From assembly GCF_009913435.1 (NCBI RefSeq), contig NZ_CP047895.1:1744501-1808500 (forward strand): a DNA stretch of 64,000 bases. The letters run 5' to 3'. A model generated the notes under the pieces. The model saw only the letters and a list, made by a program, of their open reading frames with translations. It was not told where the DNA came from and did not search any database. Made by a program: the position numbers and the translations under genes. This stretch comes from Sphingomonas changnyeongensis (GTDB taxonomy: Bacteria > Pseudomonadota > Alphaproteobacteria > Sphingomonadales > Sphingomonadaceae). The first letter of the stretch is position 1; each line of letters opens with the position of its first letter. This document shows positions 45,950 to 54,540 of the stretch, one piece after another.

Positions 45950-48253
45950 ATGGCCCGATCCCCCGAACGCCCCGCATCCGCCCGCTCCGACACCGTCCGC
46001 CCCGCTGCCAAGCGGGGCCGCAAGCCCGTGCCCGGCCTGCCGAGCCGGGAGCAGATCCTTGATTTCATCACCCGGTCGGACACGCCCGCCGGCAAGCGCG
46101 AGATTGCCCGCGCCTTCGGCCTGTCGGGCGCGGACAAGATCGCGCTCAAGGCGCTGCTCAAGGACATGGCCGATGAGGGGCTGATCGACAGCGCCCCCGG
46201 CCGCGCCTTTCACAAGATGGGCGGCGTGCCCAAGGTCACGGTGCTGCGCGTTGTCGATGTCGATGAGGACGGTCAGGCCTGGGCCGTGCCCGAACGCTGG
46301 GAAGCGGCAACCCCGCCGCCGCGGCTGCGCCTGCGCGAACGCCGTCGCCAGTCGGCGGTCGCGCCGGGCGACCGGGTGCTGGCGCGCACCGAGGAAGCGG
46401 GGCGGGGGTGGATCGCCCATCCGATGAAGACGCTGGCGCGCGGCTCCGAACAATTGCTCGGCGTGCTGCACCGCGAGGGCGATCGCTGGTGGCTGCAGGG
46501 CGTTGAAAAGCGCGAGCGGCGCGATCTGCCGGTGTCCGATCCCGGTAGTGCGGAGCCGGGCGATCTGGTGCTCGCCGAAAAGACCGGCCGGCCGCCGCGC
46601 ATCACCGCGCGGGTGGTCGAGCGGCTGGGCGATCCGTTCCAGCCGCGCAGCTTCTCGCTGGTTGCCATTCACCGCCACGGCATTCCCGACCGCTTCGCCG
46701 ACGAGGCGCTGGCCGAGGCCGAGCGGATGGCGCGGCTCGACCTGGGCGCGCGCGAGGATCTGCGCCACCTGCCGATCGTCGCCATCGATCCGGCCGATGC
46801 CCGCGATCATGACGATGCCGTGTGGGCGGAGGAGACGGACAGCGGCTGGCAGGCGATCGTCGCCATCGCCGATGTCAGCTTCTATGTCCGCCCCGGCTCC
46901 GCGCTCGACCGCGAGGCGCGGCGGCGCGGCAACAGCGTCTATTTCCCCGACCGGGTGGTGCCGATGCTGCCCGAAAGCCTGTCGGCCGATATCTGTTCGC
47001 TGAAGGCCGGGGCCGACCGCGCGGCGCTTGCCTGCCATCTGAGCTTCGACCGCGACGGGCGGATGACCGGCTGGCGCTTTTCCCGCGCGGTCGTGCGCAT
47101 CGCCGCCAACATCGCCTATGAGGACGCGCAGGCGGCGATCGACGGCGTGAATGGTGGGTCAGGGGAGGGCGACGGGGGAACGGTGCCGCCGGCGCTGGTC
47201 GAGGCGGCGCTGCGCCCGCTCTGGGGCTGCTGGGCGGCACTCGCCAAGGCGCGCGACGCGCGCGAGCCGCTCGACCTCGATCTGCCCGAGCGGCGGGTGG
47301 TGCTCGATGAAACCGGGCGGATCCTGTCGGTCGCACCGCGCGACCGGCTCGACGCGCACCGGCTGATCGAGGATTTCATGATCGCCGCCAATGTCGCGGC
47401 GGCCCGCGCGCTCGAGGGCAAAAAGGCCCCCGTCATGTACCGGGTGCACGAGCCGCCCTCGCGCGAGAAGCTGGTGGCGCTCAAGGAATATCTGAAAAGC
47501 TTCGATCTGGAGTTCGCGCTCGGCCAGGTCGTCCGCCCGGCGACCTTCAACCGGCTGATCGCGCGGGTGGGGGATGCCGACCACCGGCCGCAGGTGATGG
47601 AACAGATTTTGCGCACCCAGACCCAGGCCTATTATGCGCCGGTCAATGCCGGGCATTTCGGCCTGTCGCTGGCTTCCTATGGGCATTTCACCAGCCCCAT
47701 CCGCCGCTATGCCGATCTGATCGTCCACCGTTCGCTGGTCGGCGCGCATGGCCTAACCCCGGCGACCGACGAGACGCGCCTGACCGCCGCCGATGCCGAG
47801 GCGATGGAGCGGATCGGCGAGACGATCAGCCAGCTCGAGCGGCGGGCGATGGAGGCGGAACGCGAGACCATCGACCGCTATGTCGCCGCCTATCTGGCCG
47901 ATCATGTCGGCGAGCTGGTCGCCGCGCGCATCACCGGCGTGCAGTCCTTCGGGTTCTTCGCGACCGTCGAGGGGCTGGGCGGTGACGGGCTGGTGCCGGT
48001 GTCGACGCTGGGGACGGAATATTTCCATTATGACGAGGGCCGCCAGACACTGACCGGGGAGGAAAGCGGCACCGTCTATGCGCCGGGCCAGCGGCTGCAA
48101 TTGCGGCTGGCCGAGGCGAATCCGGTGTCGGGGGCGCTGCGTTTCGCGCTGCCCGATGCCGTGGATACCGGACCGTTTCCCGCGCGCAGCGGCCGGCCGC
48201 GTGTCATTCACCGGCGCGGTCGTCCAAAAAACATACGTCATAAATCAAGGTGA
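45950..48253 (+). CDS. rnr: Ribonuclease R
   Basis: A 767-residue 3'-5' exoribonuclease that degrades structured RNA. Order of domains: basic N-terminus with a winged-helix region (REQILDFITRSDTPAGKREI), cold-shock-type domains to about 240, the RNB catalytic core from about 270 with AIDPADARDHDDAVWAE (metal Asp residues) and the conserved HFTSPIRRYADLIVHR, and a C-terminal S1 domain (ARITGVQSFGFFATVEGLG). The end is basic (RRGRPKNIRHKSR) as in other RNase R. The ATG at 45950 is chosen; an ATG at 45863 would add an unconserved Arg/Pro-rich leader. It contains a small Gly-rich insertion (GVNGGSGEGDGG) inside RNB. Confidence 0.94.
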   Translation: MARSPERPASARSDTVRPAAKRGRKPVPGLPSREQILDFITRSDTPAGKREIARAFGLSGADKIALKALLKDMADEGLIDSAPGRAFHKMGGVPKVTVLRVVDVDEDGQAWAVPERWEAATPPPRLRLRERRRQSAVAPGDRVLARTEEAGRGWIAHPMKTLARGSEQLLGVLHREGDRWWLQGVEKRERRDLPVSDPGSAEPGDLVLAEKTGRPPRITARVVERLGDPFQPRSFSLVAIHRHGIPDRFADEALAEAERMARLDLGAREDLRHLPIVAIDPADARDHDDAVWAEETDSGWQAIVAIADVSFYVRPGSALDREARRRGNSVYFPDRVVPMLPESLSADICSLKAGADRAALACHLSFDRDGRMTGWRFSRAVVRIAANIAYEDAQAAIDGVNGGSGEGDGGTVPPALVEAALRPLWGCWAALAKARDAREPLDLDLPERRVVLDETGRILSVAPRDRLDAHRLIEDFMIAANVAAARALEGKKAPVMYRVHEPPSREKLVALKEYLKSFDLEFALGQVVRPATFNRLIARVGDADHRPQVMEQILRTQTQAYYAPVNAGHFGLSLASYGHFTSPIRRYADLIVHRSLVGAHGLTPATDETRLTAADAEAMERIGETISQLERRAMEAERETIDRYVAAYLADHVGELVAARITGVQSFGFFATVEGLGGDGLVPVSTLGTEYFHYDEGRQTLTGEESGTVYAPGQRLQLRLAEANPVSGALRFALPDAVDTGPFPARSGRPRVIHRRGRPKNIRHKSR

Positions 48254-48277
48254 TAGGACGCAGTCCGAAAATTCCTT

Positions 48278-48306
48278 TTGACATATGTCACAAGAATGTC
48301 ATCGTC
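48278..48306 (+). promoter_or_regulatory. Candidate promoter with a perfect 12-bp palindrome
   Basis: TTGACA (48278-48283) begins a palindrome TGACATATGTCA (48279-48290). A further ATGTCA at 48297-48302 lies where a -10 would be, but no good -10 hexamer is present. The locally AT-rich leader precedes the TPR protein gene by about 35 bases. An activator or repressor site overlapping the promoter is plausible. Confidence 0.35.
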
Positions 48307-48338
48307 TTTTCAACAAAGAGTCATGTTGAGAGGAGTCG

Positions 48339-48737
48339 ATGATGCGTGGATCCTTTCTTGTCCCCGTCACGTTTGCGCTTGTCGGCGCTGCGCTGTCGGC
48401 CACGGCCGCGACTGCCCAGCTGCAGATGCAGGTGCCGCCGCCCCAGCCGACGCAGGAGCAGCGCTATGGCTTCAACGCCATCCAGCGTGAGGATTTGACC
48501 GCCGCCGAGGCGCGGCTGGTCGCGCAGCGCGTCGCCGAACCGAATGAGCCGGCGGTGCTGCTCAACCTTGCCCATGTCTATACCCGCACCGGCCGCGCCG
48601 ATCAGGCCGAGGCGCTTTACCGGCAGGTGCTCAGCTCGGAAAATGCGCTGATGGCCACCGCGTCCAGCCGTCCGGTCTGGTCGCACGACCTGGCCCAGCG
48701 CGGGCTGGACCGCACCCGGTCGATCGCCGCGCGCTGA
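48339..48737 (+). CDS. Exported TPR-containing small protein
   Basis: A 132-residue protein with a signal peptide (LVPVTFALVGAALSATAATA) cut after residue about 26. The mature part begins with a Gln/Pro stretch and contains one or two tetratricopeptide helices: EARLVAQRVAEPNEPAVLL, then NLAHVYTRTGRADQAEALYR. TPR repeats mediate protein contacts; no partner is indicated. GAGAGGAG lies upstream of the ATG at 48339. It has its own leader and an excellent terminator, so it is monocistronic and probably well expressed. Confidence 0.75.
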   Translation: MMRGSFLVPVTFALVGAALSATAATAQLQMQVPPPQPTQEQRYGFNAIQREDLTAAEARLVAQRVAEPNEPAVLLNLAHVYTRTGRADQAEALYRQVLSSENALMATASSRPVWSHDLAQRGLDRTRSIAAR

Positions 48738-48773
48738 CCTTTTACAGGCGTTGCGTCACGCCGCACGCCGAAC

Positions 48774-48803
48774 GGCCCGGGTGCCCCGCACCCGGGCCTT
48801 TTT
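48774..48803 (+). terminator. Intrinsic terminator after the TPR gene
   Basis: Perfect 11-bp stem GGCCCGGGTGC/GCACCCGGGCC with a CCC loop followed by TTTTT. It lies 36 bases past the stop codon and is the clearest rho-independent terminator in the window. Confidence 0.92.
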
Positions 48804-48932
48804 CATGCCGCCTGATGGCCGCCGCGCCCGGCGGCGCTGATCTGCCCCCGCGACATGCGGCTTGCCAGTTGCGAACAAAAACGCACACTGGGCCTGCACA
48901 AGAACAGGCAACCAGAATCAGGAGAGCGCGCG

Positions 48933-50357
48933 ATGATGAATTATCCCCACCATTATATCGACGGGGCCTGGGTCGAGAGCGAGGGCGGCCGCCGCCATCA
49001 GGTGATCAATCCGGCGACCGAGGAGCCGTGCACCGAGATCACGCTCGGCAGCGCCGCCGATGTCGACCGCGCCGTCGCCGCCGCGCGCCGCGCCTTTGAC
49101 GATTTCTCGCGCACCAGCGTCGATGAACGTGCCGCGCTCCTCGAACGCATCATCGCGGTCTACAAGACGCGCATGGCCGATATCGCCCGCGCGATCGCGG
49201 TCGAAATGGGCGCGCCGATGGGGCTGGCCTCTGCGGCACAGGCACCGGCGGGCCTTGGGCATTTCATGTACACGCTGCGCGCGCTGCGGGAGTTTCCGTT
49301 CGAGGAGATGATCGGCCGCACCCGCGTTGTCCATGAACCGATCGGCGTCGTCGCGATGATCACGCCGTGGAACTGGCCGATCAACCAGATCGTCGCCAAG
49401 GTCGCGCCCGCGCTCGCCGCCGGGAACACGATGGTGCTGAAGCCGTCGGAGGAAACCCCGGCTTCGGCGGCGATCCTTGCCGAGGTGCTGCATGAGGCGG
49501 GCGTCCCCAAGGGGGTGTTCAATCTGGTGCAGGGCGACGGGCCGACCGTGGGGGCGGCGCTGTCGGCGCACCGCGATGTCGACATGGTCAGCTTCACCGG
49601 ATCGACCCGCGCGGGCACGGCGATCGCCGCCGCCGCCGCGCCGACCGTCAAGCGCGTGCATCAGGAACTGGGCGGCAAGGCGCCCAATCTGGTGCTCGAA
49701 GGCGCAAAGCTCGCCGAGGTGCTGCCGCCCACGGTCATCGGCGTGCTCGCCAATAGCGGGCAGAGCTGCATCGCGCCCACCCGCATCCTCGTCCATCAGA
49801 GCCAGGTCGATGAAGCCACCGCCTTCATCAAGGCGATGATGGAGGCAACCCCGGTCGGCGATCCGCTGGCTGAGGGCAATCATATCGGCCCGGTCGTCAA
49901 CCGCACCCAATGGGAGAAGATCCAGGGCCTGATCCAGAGCGCGATCGACGAGGGCGCGACGCTGGTCACCGGCGGCACCGGCCTGCCCGAAGGCGTCAAT
50001 CGCGGCTATTATGTCCGCCCGACCCTGTTCCGCGACGTCACCCCCGACATGCGCATCGCGCAGGAAGAGGTGTTCGGCCCGGTCGCGACGATCATGAGCT
50101 ATGGCGACGAGGAAGAGGGCATCCGCATCGCCAACGACACCGTCTATGGCCTGTCGGCGACGATTTCGGGCGATCCCGAACGGGCGGCGGGCGTTGCCCG
50201 GCGGCTGCGCGCGGGGCTGGTGACGATCAATGGCTGGTCGCCCGATCCGGGTGCGCCGTTCGGCGGCTACAAACAGTCGGGCAATGGCCGCGAAAACGGC
50301 CGTTACGGGCTTGTCGATTTCATGGAGGTGAAGTCGGTGGTCGGCCTGCCGGCCTGA
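48933..50357 (+). CDS. NAD(P)-dependent aldehyde dehydrogenase
   Basis: A 474-residue member of the general aldehyde dehydrogenase family. The nucleophile Cys279 is in NSGQSCIAPTR, the base Glu in HQELGGKAPNLVLEG and the cofactor segment in VSFTGSTRAGTAIA; MITPWNWPINQIVAKV is the start of the cofactor domain. FGPVATIMSYGDEEEGIRIA closes the substrate pocket. The substrate range is broad in this family and cannot be fixed. The ATG at 48933 has AGGAGAG upstream. It stands alone after a terminator, with a hairpin at 50386 behind. Confidence 0.85.
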   Translation: MMNYPHHYIDGAWVESEGGRRHQVINPATEEPCTEITLGSAADVDRAVAAARRAFDDFSRTSVDERAALLERIIAVYKTRMADIARAIAVEMGAPMGLASAAQAPAGLGHFMYTLRALREFPFEEMIGRTRVVHEPIGVVAMITPWNWPINQIVAKVAPALAAGNTMVLKPSEETPASAAILAEVLHEAGVPKGVFNLVQGDGPTVGAALSAHRDVDMVSFTGSTRAGTAIAAAAAPTVKRVHQELGGKAPNLVLEGAKLAEVLPPTVIGVLANSGQSCIAPTRILVHQSQVDEATAFIKAMMEATPVGDPLAEGNHIGPVVNRTQWEKIQGLIQSAIDEGATLVTGGTGLPEGVNRGYYVRPTLFRDVTPDMRIAQEEVFGPVATIMSYGDEEEGIRIANDTVYGLSATISGDPERAAGVARRLRAGLVTINGWSPDPGAPFGGYKQSGNGRENGRYGLVDFMEVKSVVGLPA

Positions 50358-50479
50358 TCCACCCCTGATACCCGGCGATCTCCGCCCCTTTGTGCCGACT
50401 GCTGTCCCGCACCGGCACAAAGGGCATCAAATCCCTGCCTTCGGCGCTGTTTCCGTTTGATGACAACGCTGTTAGGAGG

Positions 50480-50550
50480 GGGGATCGGGATGGACACCCC
50501 CGATTTTCGGTCTGGGCCGCCCTCCGCCACCGGGGGGCGGCCCTTTTCTT
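50480..50550 (+). ncRNA. Candidate small RNA with intrinsic terminator
   Basis: Two consecutive hairpins: ATCGGG/CCCGAT with a 9-base loop (50484-50504), then a strong 12-bp stem GGGCCGCCCTCC/GGGGGGCGGCCC (one G-T pair) followed by TTTTCTTTT. No gene lies upstream close enough for it to be an ordinary gene-end terminator other than the aldehyde dehydrogenase 150 bases away. No clear promoter was found, so the call is tentative. Confidence 0.35.
50514..50550 (+). terminator. Intrinsic terminator
   Basis: Stem GGGCCGCCCTCC/GGGGGGCGGCCC with a GCCACC loop and a TTTTCTTTT tail. It could end either the aldehyde dehydrogenase transcript or a separate small RNA. Confidence 0.8.
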
Positions 50551-50740
50551 TTCCGGTGTCGGGCGATTGGCCGAAAGGCGCTTCGGCGGCGCGGCCAGGG
50601 AGGGGAAGCCGCGCCGCCCGTCTGCGTCCCGGCAGGCGGCGGATGATCGCGCCCGGGCGCGGTCGCAGGCGTTTCGAAGCTGATCTGAGATAGGGCGCGC
50701 CCCGCCTCGTTCAAGGTGACGGGGTGGACGGCGCGGCGCT

Positions 50741-50777
50741 AGAGCGTTTGATCTGGCTGACCCAGATCAAACGCTCT
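50741..50777. repeat. Perfect 16-bp inverted repeat of the AGAGCG family
   Basis: AGAGCGTTTGATCTGG and CCAGATCAAACGCTCT pair perfectly around a 5-base CTGAC loop. It begins with the AGAGCG edge also seen at 44217. It lies just upstream (plus-strand left) of the second palindrome at 50794. Confidence 0.85.
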
Positions 50778-50793
50778 GACTTGTTGGTTTGCC

Positions 50794-50840
50794 GCGTTTT
50801 CCGAACCGTCAGGTGATTCCACCTGACTGGAAACCGCTCT
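50794..50840. repeat. Dispersed palindromic repeat with altered but still paired inner stem
   Basis: Outer arms GCGTTTTCC and GGAAACCGC, inner stem GTCAGGTG/CACCTGAC with the same ATTC loop as the 42445 array. The inner arms differ from the CCGGGTG/CACCCGG of that array yet remain fully complementary. It ends in CTCT and overlaps the stop of the DUF481 gene by two bases. Confidence 0.85.
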
Positions 50841-51786
50841 ATTGCAGCCGGTAGACGATGCTGGCGCGGCTGACGGTGCCGGAGGCGCTGATCGCCCGTT
50901 CGCGGTCTTCCTCGATCCGGTATTCATAGGACAGGCGCAGGTTCAGCCGTTCGGACAATTTGCTGTTGAGCGCCGAGGTCAGCACCCCGCTCGACGTGTC
51001 CTGTTCGTAATAGATCGACGCGCGCTGCGAGAAATCGAGGCGGGGGTTGATCGTCCAGTCGAGGTCGAGCGAACCGCGCCCGGCCACGCGTTCGCGCATC
51101 ATCGCGCCGGTATCGGTCACGCGCAGCGCCGGCCCGCCTTCGAGCGCGATCTTCAGCCGCTCGCCGCGATTGAGCGACCAGCCGGCACCGACGCCCGTGG
51201 TCAGGCGCTGCTCATAGCCCAGGCCCGGATCGCGTTCATACAGCCCCAGCCCGAACACATAGCCGCGCTTGTCGATGATGCGGCGCGGCTGCCACGAGGC
51301 GACGATGCGTTCGACGGCGTTCACCCCTTCGGCATCCTGCACCTCGGCGCGCGCGCTCAGCTTGTGCGTCCATTTGAGCCCGGCGCGTTCGGCATCGATC
51401 GCGGCGACAAGGCCCAGACTCGACACCGGCCCGGTCGCCCGGCTCGCCCCGAACTCGATCTTGCCGCTCCAATTGTCGAGCGGCCCGGCATTGGCGCGGC
51501 GCTGCTCGTCCGCCTGCACCTGGGCCAGGCGCACCGCCTCGCGCTTTGCGGCATGAGCGGCCTGCATCGCATCGATTGCGGCGGCGGCATCGGGGCGCGC
51601 TGTCCGCGCATAGCCGAACAGCCGGTCGATCACCGTCTCGTCACCCGCGGCGATCGCCACGTCGAGCAGCGCCTTCAGGTCTGCCGGAACCGGGGCGGGA
51701 GCAGCGGCGGCAATCGCGGGCGGCGGCGGAGGTGCTTGATCGAGCATGGCGATGGTGTAGCGAGGCGCGGCGTCGGGTGCCAGCAC
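50839..51786 (-). CDS. DUF481-type outer-membrane protein
   Basis: About 315 residues from a GTG at 51786 (302 from the ATG at 51747). The N-terminal third is Ala/Pro-rich and helical (AAIDAMQAAHAAKREAVRLA). The rest is a regular series of amphipathic strands: WSGKIEFGASRATG, KWTHKLSARAEVQDAEG, RGYVFGLGLYERD, YEQRLTTGVGAGWSL and LNLRLSYEYRIEEDR, ending SRASIVYRLQ, as in the DUF481/YdiY family of beta-barrel proteins. No Sec signal peptide is visible in either start option, which is odd for a barrel; a further sequence error upstream is possible. Function unknown. Confidence 0.7.
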   Translation of the reverse strand: MLAPDAAPRYTIAMLDQAPPPPPAIAAAAPAPVPADLKALLDVAIAAGDETVIDRLFGYARTARPDAAAAIDAMQAAHAAKREAVRLAQVQADEQRRANAGPLDNWSGKIEFGASRATGPVSSLGLVAAIDAERAGLKWTHKLSARAEVQDAEGVNAVERIVASWQPRRIIDKRGYVFGLGLYERDPGLGYEQRLTTGVGAGWSLNRGERLKIALEGGPALRVTDTGAMMRERVAGRGSLDLDWTINPRLDFSQRASIYYEQDTSSGVLTSALNSKLSERLNLRLSYEYRIEEDRERAISASGTVSRASIVYRLQ

Positions 51787-51889
51787 CGTATCGGCCGGGC
51801 TTCTGCCTGCCGGTCACGGTGCGGCTTGACGCGCGCGCTCCTCGCTCTCCACCCTCGCGCGTGCGTAGGAAAGGCCTGAACGGACCAAT

Positions 51890-54493
51890 ATGCAGCTTGT
51901 CATCGTCGAATCGCCCGCCAAGGCGAAGACCATCGAGAAATATCTGGGCCGCGACTTCCGGGTGCTCGCCTCCTACGGCCATATCCGCGACCTGCCGCCC
52001 AAGGACGGTTCGGTCGATCCGGATGACGGCTTTGCGATGGAATGGGAGGTTTACGGCGACAAGGCGCGCCAGCTGAAGGCGATTGCCGATGAAGCGCGCG
52101 GGGCCGACCGCCTGATCCTGGCGACCGACCCTGATCGCGAGGGGGAGGCGATCAGCTGGCATGTGCAGGAAGTGCTGCGCCAGAAAAAGGCTCTGCCCGC
52201 CCAGGTCGAGCGCGTGACCTTCAACGCGATCACCAAGGCGGCGGTGACCGAGGCGATGGCGCGGCCGCGCGCGCTCGACGAGGATCTGATCGACGCCTAT
52301 CGGGCGCGCCGCGCGCTCGATTATCTGGTCGGCTTCACCCTGTCGCCGATCCTGTGGCGCAAGCTGCCCGGTGCCAAGTCGGCGGGGCGGGTGCAGTCGG
52401 TCGCGCTCCGGCTGGTCGTCGACCGCGAACGCGAGATCGAGGCGTTCCGCGCCCAGGACTATTGGTCGGTCACCGCCGAGATGGAGCATGACGGCACCGC
52501 TTTTCTCGCCCGGCTGGTCCGGCTGAAGGGCGAAAAGGTCGAGCGGCTGTCGATCGCCACTGAGGCGGCAGCCGAAGAGGCGCGCCGCGCGGTCGAAGCT
52601 GGGCATTTCACGGTCGCGAGCGTCGAGACCCGGCCGCTGATGCGCAATCCGCCGCCGCCCTTCACCACCTCGACCCTGCAGCAGGAAGCGGCGCGCAAGC
52701 TCGGCTTTTCGGCCAGCCACACGATGCGCATCGCCCAGGCGCTCTATGAGGACGGGTCGATCACCTATATGCGCACCGACGGCGTGCAGATGGATGCCAG
52801 CGCCATCTCCGCCGCCCGCGCCGCCATCGCCAGCCGCTATGACGGTGCCTTCGTGCCCGACAAGCCGCGCCAGTATCAGACCAAGGCCAAGAATGCGCAG
52901 GAAGCGCATGAGGCGATCCGGCCGACCGATTTTTCGCGCGACCGCGCCGGATCGGGCGATCATGCGCGGCTTTACGAGCTGATCTTCAAGCGCGCGCTCG
53001 CCAGCCAGATGGCTTCGGCACGGCTGGAGCGCACGACCGTCGAGCTGGAGGACGGCACCGGCCGCACCGCGCTGCGCGCGACCGGGCAGGTGGTGCTGTT
53101 CCCCGGCTATCTCGCGCTTTACGAGGAAGGGCGCGACGACCAGAGCGGCCCCGATGCCGGGCAGGCCGACGGCGATGACGACGATGCCCGCAGGCTGCCG
53201 CGCATGGCTGAGGGCGATGCCCCGGCGCGCAAGGCCGTGCATGCCGAATGCCATTCGACCCAGCCGCCGCCGCGCTTTTCCGAAGCGAGCCTCGTCAAGC
53301 GGCTGGAGGAACTGGGCATTGGCCGGCCGTCCACCTATGCCTCGATCCTGCAGGTGCTGAAGGACCGCGCCTATGTGCGGGTGGAAAAGAACCGCTTCAT
53401 GCCTGAGGAAAGCGGGCGGCTGCTGACCGCGTTCCTCGAACGCTTTTTCGACCGCTATGTCAGCTATGACTTCACCGCCGGGCTGGAGGAGGAGCTGGAC
53501 GACATTTCGGGCGGCCGCGCGCAGTGGCAGGCGGTGCTCGAGGCGTTCTGGCGCGATTTCAAGCCCAAGACCGCGCAGGTGATGGAGCAGAAGCCCTCCG
53601 ACATCACCGCCGCGCTCGATGCGTTTCTGGGCGATTATCTGTTCCCGCCGCGCGACGACGGCCAGGATGCGCGGCTGTGCCCGCAATGCCATCAGGGCCG
53701 GCTGAGCCTGAGGGGTGGGCGGTTCGGGGCGTTCATCGCCTGCTCCAATTATCCGGACTGCAAATATACCCGCCGTTTCGGCCAGGGTGAGGGCGAGGGC
53801 GGCGAGGCCGGTGGCGACGCCGTGCTGGGCCAGGATCCGGCCACCGGGCTGGATGTCGCGCGCAAGACCGGCCGGTTCGGGCCGTACATCCAGCTGGGCG
53901 ACGGCAAGGAGGCCAAGCGCGCGTCGATCCCCAAGGATATCGGCACGCTTGACCTTGACTGGGCGCTCAAGCTGCTGAGCCTGCCGCGCGAGATTGGCCC
54001 GCATCCCGAAACCGGCCAGCCGATCACCGCCTCGATCGGCCGCTATGGCCCCTATCTGGCGCATGACGGCAAATATGCGCGGCTGGCCTCGACCGCCGAG
54101 GTGTTCGAGACCGGCATGAACGCCGCCGTCGTCAAGCTGGCCGAAGCGGCAAGCGGCGGCGGGCGGCCGGCGCGGGGCGCGCCGCGCGCGCCGCTGCGCG
54201 TGCTGGGCGCGCATCCCGACAGCGGTGCCGACGTGCGGGTGATGGAGGGGCGCTACGGCCCCTATGTCACCGATGGCGAAACCAATGCGACGCTGCCCAA
54301 GGCCAGCGCGCCCGATGCGATCACGCTCGATGAGGCGGTCGCGCTGTTGAAGGCGCGGGCCGAAGCGGCCCCGGCGCGCAAGGGCGGGGCGAAAAAGCCG
54401 GCGGCCAAGAAACCGGCTGCCAAAAAGGCTCCGGCCAAGACTGTTGCCGCCAAAAAGGCCCCGGCCAAAAAGGCGGCAAAGAAAGCGGACTGA
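51890..54493 (+). CDS. topA: DNA topoisomerase I
   Basis: An 867-residue type IA topoisomerase that relaxes negative supercoils. The Toprim domain opens the protein (LVIVESPAKAKTIEKYLGRD) with acidic residues in LATDPDREGEAISWH. The active-site Tyr is in GSITYMRTDGVQMD at about residue 294. HAECHSTQPPPRFSEASLVK and GRPSTYASILQVLKDR are conserved. A four-Cys zinc domain (CPQCHQGRL...ACSNYPDCKY) begins near 599, followed by repeated C-terminal modules with RYGPYV/RFGPYI. The end is a Lys/Ala-rich tail typical of alphaproteobacterial and actinobacterial enzymes, which helps DNA binding. It starts at the ATG of 51890, divergent from the DUF481 gene. Confidence 0.96.
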   Translation: MQLVIVESPAKAKTIEKYLGRDFRVLASYGHIRDLPPKDGSVDPDDGFAMEWEVYGDKARQLKAIADEARGADRLILATDPDREGEAISWHVQEVLRQKKALPAQVERVTFNAITKAAVTEAMARPRALDEDLIDAYRARRALDYLVGFTLSPILWRKLPGAKSAGRVQSVALRLVVDREREIEAFRAQDYWSVTAEMEHDGTAFLARLVRLKGEKVERLSIATEAAAEEARRAVEAGHFTVASVETRPLMRNPPPPFTTSTLQQEAARKLGFSASHTMRIAQALYEDGSITYMRTDGVQMDASAISAARAAIASRYDGAFVPDKPRQYQTKAKNAQEAHEAIRPTDFSRDRAGSGDHARLYELIFKRALASQMASARLERTTVELEDGTGRTALRATGQVVLFPGYLALYEEGRDDQSGPDAGQADGDDDDARRLPRMAEGDAPARKAVHAECHSTQPPPRFSEASLVKRLEELGIGRPSTYASILQVLKDRAYVRVEKNRFMPEESGRLLTAFLERFFDRYVSYDFTAGLEEELDDISGGRAQWQAVLEAFWRDFKPKTAQVMEQKPSDITAALDAFLGDYLFPPRDDGQDARLCPQCHQGRLSLRGGRFGAFIACSNYPDCKYTRRFGQGEGEGGEAGGDAVLGQDPATGLDVARKTGRFGPYIQLGDGKEAKRASIPKDIGTLDLDWALKLLSLPREIGPHPETGQPITASIGRYGPYLAHDGKYARLASTAEVFETGMNAAVVKLAEAASGGGRPARGAPRAPLRVLGAHPDSGADVRVMEGRYGPYVTDGETNATLPKASAPDAITLDEAVALLKARAEAAPARKGGAKKPAAKKPAAKKAPAKTVAAKKAPAKKAAKKAD

Positions 54494-54495
54494 GC

Positions 54496-54521
54496 GGGGA
54501 CCGGCGGCAGCCGCCGGCCCC
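54496..54521. terminator. Hairpin between convergent topA and TonB-receptor genes
   Basis: CCGGCGGC and GCCGCCGG pair around a single A, with further GGG/CCC pairing outside. It directly follows the topA stop. No T tract, so termination activity is uncertain; symmetric placement between convergent genes fits. Confidence 0.45.
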
Positions 54522-54540
54522 CGACATCAGCATCGGCCTC

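Larger units (their letters stand above)
50358..50838. other. Intergenic region rich in hairpins, no convincing protein gene
   Basis: From left to right it holds a 12-bp stem (CCCTTTGTGCCG/CGGCACAAAGGG, 50386-50424, 15-base loop) just after the aldehyde dehydrogenase, a candidate small RNA with a terminator (50480-50550), a GC-rich stretch, and two palindromes of the dispersed family (50741-50777, 50794-50840). A short frame from an ATG at 50490 with AGGAGG upstream could encode 67 Arg/Pro-rich residues, but it would read through the terminator hairpin and looks unlike a real protein. Confidence 0.5.

Noticed and set aside
50490..50693. Small protein gene with an AGGAGG-like site
   Set aside because: It would translate through a strong intrinsic terminator and has an Arg/Pro/Gly composition with no fold or family.
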